Part shown: positions 5,993-7,827 of the stretch, piece by piece | Layout of the letters: each line of letters begins with the position of its first letter | Position numbering within the stretch: position 1 is the first letter of the stretch | From: Nitrosopumilales archaeon | Lineage (GTDB): Archaea > Thermoproteota > Nitrososphaeria > Nitrososphaerales > Nitrososphaeraceae | Length of the DNA: 7,827 bases | Direction of reading: 5' to 3' | Assembly: GCA_009665115.1 (NCBI GenBank) | Contig: WJXE01000078.1 | Coordinates: 1-7,827, forward strand | Made by a program: the position numbers and the translations under genes | The notes under the pieces: model-generated | Told to the model about the DNA's origin: nothing | The model's input: the letters and a program-made list of their open reading frames with translations, nothing else | Database searches by the model: none

Positions 5993-6838
5993 TTATCCGT
6001 AAGATTCGTATTTCATATCAAAGCTGCCATCTTTTCTCTTATTACGCTCGGTTACAAATCCTTTTGGAATCAAGTAGTGCAAGGCTCCGTCAATAGTTCC
6101 CTGCCATCCACAAACATAAAAAGAAGTGTTTTCTGGCGTTATCTTTTCACCGACAAGTTCCTCTAGGGGAGAGCGATCATTGCCGGAGTCCGATTTCAAG
6201 AATGATTCAACTCGTCCTTTCAGCCCACCCCAAGATCGATTGAACCACTCTTGCGGCCTGCTGATGCTGGCCCTATACCGGAAATTCCATTTGTCCTTTC
6301 CTTTATCTAGACTTTCTTCCTCCAAGTCGGTCAATAATTCCCTGTAGCTGAGTTCATCTACGTAACTAGCTCCGTGTAAAACAACTATCTCACGGTGACT
6401 TTGGATCTGTTTTAGGTGCAAAGAATACGCGATAAACGGAGCCAAGCCTGTGCCCCCTCCCATAAGAATTAATCTTCTGTTATCCGGCGCGCCATCATGC
6501 ATTTTTTCGTTAATGGTAAACAGTCCTACAGGTTTTACCCAGACAACTTCGTCATCCTCCTTTTTGTTGAAGAGCTCGGTAGTTAATCGGCCCGGAAGAG
6601 GCTTTCGTACCCATCTGATGAGCAACTCAAAGTATTTTTTTTGATGCGGAGGCGAGGCGATTGAATAAGCTCTGCGTATTACCTTTTTCTCACTTGGAAT
6701 ATAACTACCCAGAGTAACAAATTGACCTGCTTTAAAGTCTGGAATTGGTTGCCCATCTAAGGATGAAACTCGGATAATAGAAAGATCCTCTTTCAGAACA
6801 CGGACATATGTAACTTTGCCCTTGTTATCGACTACCAT
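5993..6838 (-). CDS. Ferredoxin-NADP(+) reductase-like flavoprotein
   Basis: A 281-residue FAD/NAD(P)-binding oxidoreductase of the ferredoxin-NADP reductase superfamily. Residues 8-110 form the FAD-binding barrel with RRAYSIAS (55-62, the RxYS FAD motif) and GRLTTELF (83-90, FAD pyrophosphate side). Residues 118-265 form the nucleotide-binding domain with LILMGGGTGLAPF (123-135) and YVCGWQGTID (241-250, equivalent to the CGxxxM motif). SISRP (191-195) sits where NADP-specific members bind the 2'-phosphate, which hints at NADP(H). The family moves electrons between NAD(P)H and ferredoxin or flavodoxin. No iron-sulfur domain is fused and no signal peptide is seen, so it is cytosolic. The C-terminus ends KYESYG rather than the Tyr/Trp-terminal form of plant or bacterial enzymes. 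The start is supported by GGTGAGAG and a TATA box. It has its own promoter. The partner is unknown; in an ammonia oxidiser it could supply NADPH for carbon fixation. Confidence 0.85.
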   Translation of the reverse strand: MVVDNKGKVTYVRVLKEDLSIIRVSSLDGQPIPDFKAGQFVTLGSYIPSEKKVIRRAYSIASPPHQKKYFELLIRWVRKPLPGRLTTELFNKKEDDEVVWVKPVGLFTINEKMHDGAPDNRRLILMGGGTGLAPFIAYSLHLKQIQSHREIVVLHGASYVDELSYRELLTDLEEESLDKGKDKWNFRYRASISRPQEWFNRSWGGLKGRVESFLKSDSGNDRSPLEELVGEKITPENTSFYVCGWQGTIDGALHYLIPKGFVTERNKRKDGSFDMKYESYG

Positions 6839-6868
6839 ACAACTCTCTCACCAGATTTAATTGCGTCG

Positions 6869-6876
6869 CTTATAAA
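6869..6876 (-). promoter_or_regulatory. TATA box of the ferredoxin-NADP reductase-like gene
   Basis: The minus strand reads TTTATAAG, centred about 35 nt before the ATG at 6838, predicting RNA start near 6847 and a leader of about 9 nt. The GAGAGA just upstream of the ATG might act as a weak ribosome-binding site. Confidence 0.55.
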
Positions 6877-6982
6877 TGAATATATTTGTTACCGCTCGGA
6901 AATGAGTGATTTCAGATAGAGACGCCTGAGATATTTTATATGTGGTATACTTTTGTCAGGAAACAATGCCTGGCAGAAAGTC

Positions 6983-6990
6983 TTAATTTA
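6983..6990 (+). promoter_or_regulatory. TATA box of the 99-aa gene (leaderless)
   Basis: TTAATTTA is centred 26 nt before the ATG at 7012, so the mRNA is probably leaderless. Between this box and the divergent reductase promoter (about 6877-6982) no gene is visible. Confidence 0.45.
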
Positions 6991-7011
6991 CTATAGTCGC
7001 CAGTTGCAGAT

Positions 7012-7311
7012 ATGGCAAGTTGGGTTAAGGATAAAAATTCACTTTCTCGATATGGAGATATAGATGAACTTGCGAATACAATTAACGAACAAAGCTCCGA
7101 ACAAAGAAAGACGGTCAATATTTTTAATAAAGCAATGAACAACTTTGCTTCCGAAAGATCGCTTGAGAGTTGTCTTGAAGCGCTAAACGCGTCTATGCAA
7201 ATAGCAAACATCAGAGGGAAGTTAGTTGAATGCTATGAATATTATGCAAGGCTCTTAGAAAGCGAGATAGTAAGGCTGAAGAGAACCGACGGAACACCCG
7301 CAAAACCATAG
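7012..7311 (+). CDS. Small helical protein of unknown function (99 aa)
   Basis: I do not recognise a family. The 99-residue product is almost entirely predicted helical and hydrophilic. A polar N-terminus (MASWVKDKNSLSRYGDIDEL) leads to two long amphipathic helices (about 21-48 and 52-91), the second ending in YEYYARLLESEIVRLKR, and to a short flexible tail (TDGTPAKP). It has two cysteines (in ESCLEAL and VECYEYY), no metal motif, no signal peptide and no membrane segment. A helical-hairpin or dimerising role is possible. Gene status rests on the ATG start, the well-placed TATA box for a leaderless message, and a T-rich tract directly after the TAG stop. It is divergent from the flavoprotein reductase gene and stands alone ahead of the copper oxidase. 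Similar small unknown proteins are common in thaumarchaea. Confidence 0.7.
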   Translation: MASWVKDKNSLSRYGDIDELANTINEQSSEQRKTVNIFNKAMNNFASERSLESCLEALNASMQIANIRGKLVECYEYYARLLESEIVRLKRTDGTPAKP

Positions 7312-7328
7312 TTTGTTTGTGTTTGTTC
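7312..7328 (+). terminator. T-rich terminator of the 99-aa gene
   Basis: Immediately after the stop codon comes TTTGTTTGTGTTTGTTC, a T/G tract of the kind that ends archaeal transcripts. A small hairpin GTTC-ATAA-GAAC (7325-7336) overlaps its end. Confidence 0.45.
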
Positions 7329-7480
7329 ATAAGAACCCCTATTTACAATAATTATAGAAGCTACAACTTCAAACTTAAGAAAGCCGTTCTTATTTACCAA
7401 ATCTCTATACAAAGATAAAAAAATTTATGTTTGCAACCAGTAAACTCGAAAATTTTAGTTATCAATAAAATTATGCTAGG

Positions 7481-7489
7481 ATAAAATAG
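7481..7489 (+). promoter_or_regulatory. Possible TATA box of the multicopper oxidase gene
   Basis: ATAAAATAG predicts an RNA start near 7511, giving a leader of about 8 nt for an ATG at 7519 or about 41 nt for the ATG at 7552. A second candidate, TTTTTAATA at 7522-7530, is spaced about 26 nt before the 7552 ATG. Which is used cannot be decided from sequence. Confidence 0.35.
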
Positions 7490-7551
7490 TTGAACAGAAA
7501 AGCTGGTAAAAAATCAAAATGTTTTTAATAGTCGACTCTATCTTGAGATTA

Positions 7552-7827
7552 ATGAATAAGGAAGTTCTCGCAGGAATAGTTGCGGGTGTATTGGTTGCTG
7601 GATTGATTTTTAGTCCTATTTTCCTAGGACAGTCCCACGTGGCACAAGCACAAGCTGCAACAGCAGGTAAGACTAAAAAAATTCTCTTAATCGCAAGTGA
7701 AAAGGTGGTGCAGGTTGCTCCAGACGATCCGTTGCATCCTGGTGGAATAAAGTATAATGCCATGGTCTTTAATGGTACAGTCCCGGGGCCGGTTATATCA
7801 CTCACACAAGGAGATAACGTACAAATC
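7552..7827 (+). CDS. Multicopper oxidase, NirK-like, 5' part only (runs off the right edge)
   Basis: 92 codons are visible with no stop. The N-terminus is a signal peptide: short charged MNKE, a hydrophobic core VLAGIVAGVLVAGLIFSPIF (residues 5-24), and an Ala-rich cleavage region HVAQAQAATAG (about 28-38), so the enzyme is exported. The first cupredoxin strands follow, with LHPGGIKYNAMVFNGTVPGP (64-83) and VISLTQGDNVQI (84 to the edge). The combination NGTxPGPxIxxxxGD is the first-domain signature of multicopper oxidases and copper nitrite reductases, and LHPGGIxYNAMVFNG resembles, from memory, thaumarchaeal NirK proteins that handle nitrite/NO in ammonia oxidation. The copper ligands lie downstream, outside the window, so NirK versus another multicopper oxidase cannot be settled. 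An in-frame ATG at 7519 would add 11 residues; 7552 is preferred because it gives a standard signal peptide. Confidence 0.78.
   Translation, partial: MNKEVLAGIVAGVLVAGLIFSPIFLGQSHVAQAQAATAGKTKKILLIASEKVVQVAPDDPLHPGGIKYNAMVFNGTVPGPVISLTQGDNVQI

Noticed and set aside
6936..7211. 91-codon minus-strand frame
   Set aside because: Antisense shadow of the 99-aa gene; the plus strand has the better promoter, start and terminator.
7476..7805. 109-codon minus-strand frame
   Set aside because: It is antisense to the multicopper oxidase, whose signal peptide and cupredoxin motifs are clear.
1..7827. CRISPR array, insertion sequence or toxin-antitoxin module
   Set aside because: No regularly spaced repeats, transposase, terminal inverted repeats or recognisable toxin/antitoxin pair were seen.

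Overview
The window looks like chromosomal DNA of an ammonia-oxidising archaeon (Thaumarchaeota/Nitrososphaeria, probably a soil Nitrososphaera-type lineage). The grounds are archaeal TATA boxes centred about 26 nt upstream of several start codons (leaderless or nearly leaderless mRNAs), T-rich terminators, a tRNA gene without encoded CCA, a radical SAM protein resembling archaeal tetraether-lipid enzymes, and the start of a secreted NirK-like multicopper oxidase. The lineage assignment is inference; no rRNA or other taxonomic marker is present.

Layout. (1) 1-648, minus: a tyrosine recombinase/integrase running off the left edge, with its promoter region shared with a divergent plus-strand cluster. 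(2) 790-2861, plus: a UbiE/MenG-like methyltransferase, an ATGA-overlapping UbiA-like membrane protein and, 60 nt further on, a DUF98 chorismate-lyase-like protein. These three activities match the logic of a quinone head-group pathway (chorismate cleavage, prenyl transfer, C-methylation) and form the most interesting part of the window. (3) 2903-2976, minus: tRNA-Ala(GGC), convergent with the lyase-like gene. (4) 3138-3691, plus: a possible very small gene whose stop overlaps the GTG start of an Ap4A-hydrolase-type Nudix gene. (5) 3814-5388, plus: a B12-binding-type radical SAM protein, candidate GDGT ring synthase (Grs) family. (6) 5544-6838, minus: a 112-residue protein of unknown function and a ferredoxin-NADP reductase-like flavoprotein, each with its own promoter. 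(7) 7012-7311, plus: a 99-residue helical protein of unknown function. (8) 7552-7827, plus: the 5' end of a multicopper oxidase cut by the right edge.

Taken together the window is rich in membrane-isoprenoid and redox functions: quinone-like chemistry, tetraether lipid modification, NAD(P)H/ferredoxin electron transfer and a periplasmic copper enzyme. Apart from the methyltransferase/UbiA-like pair, most genes appear to be separate transcription units. No CRISPR array, insertion sequence or rRNA was seen.
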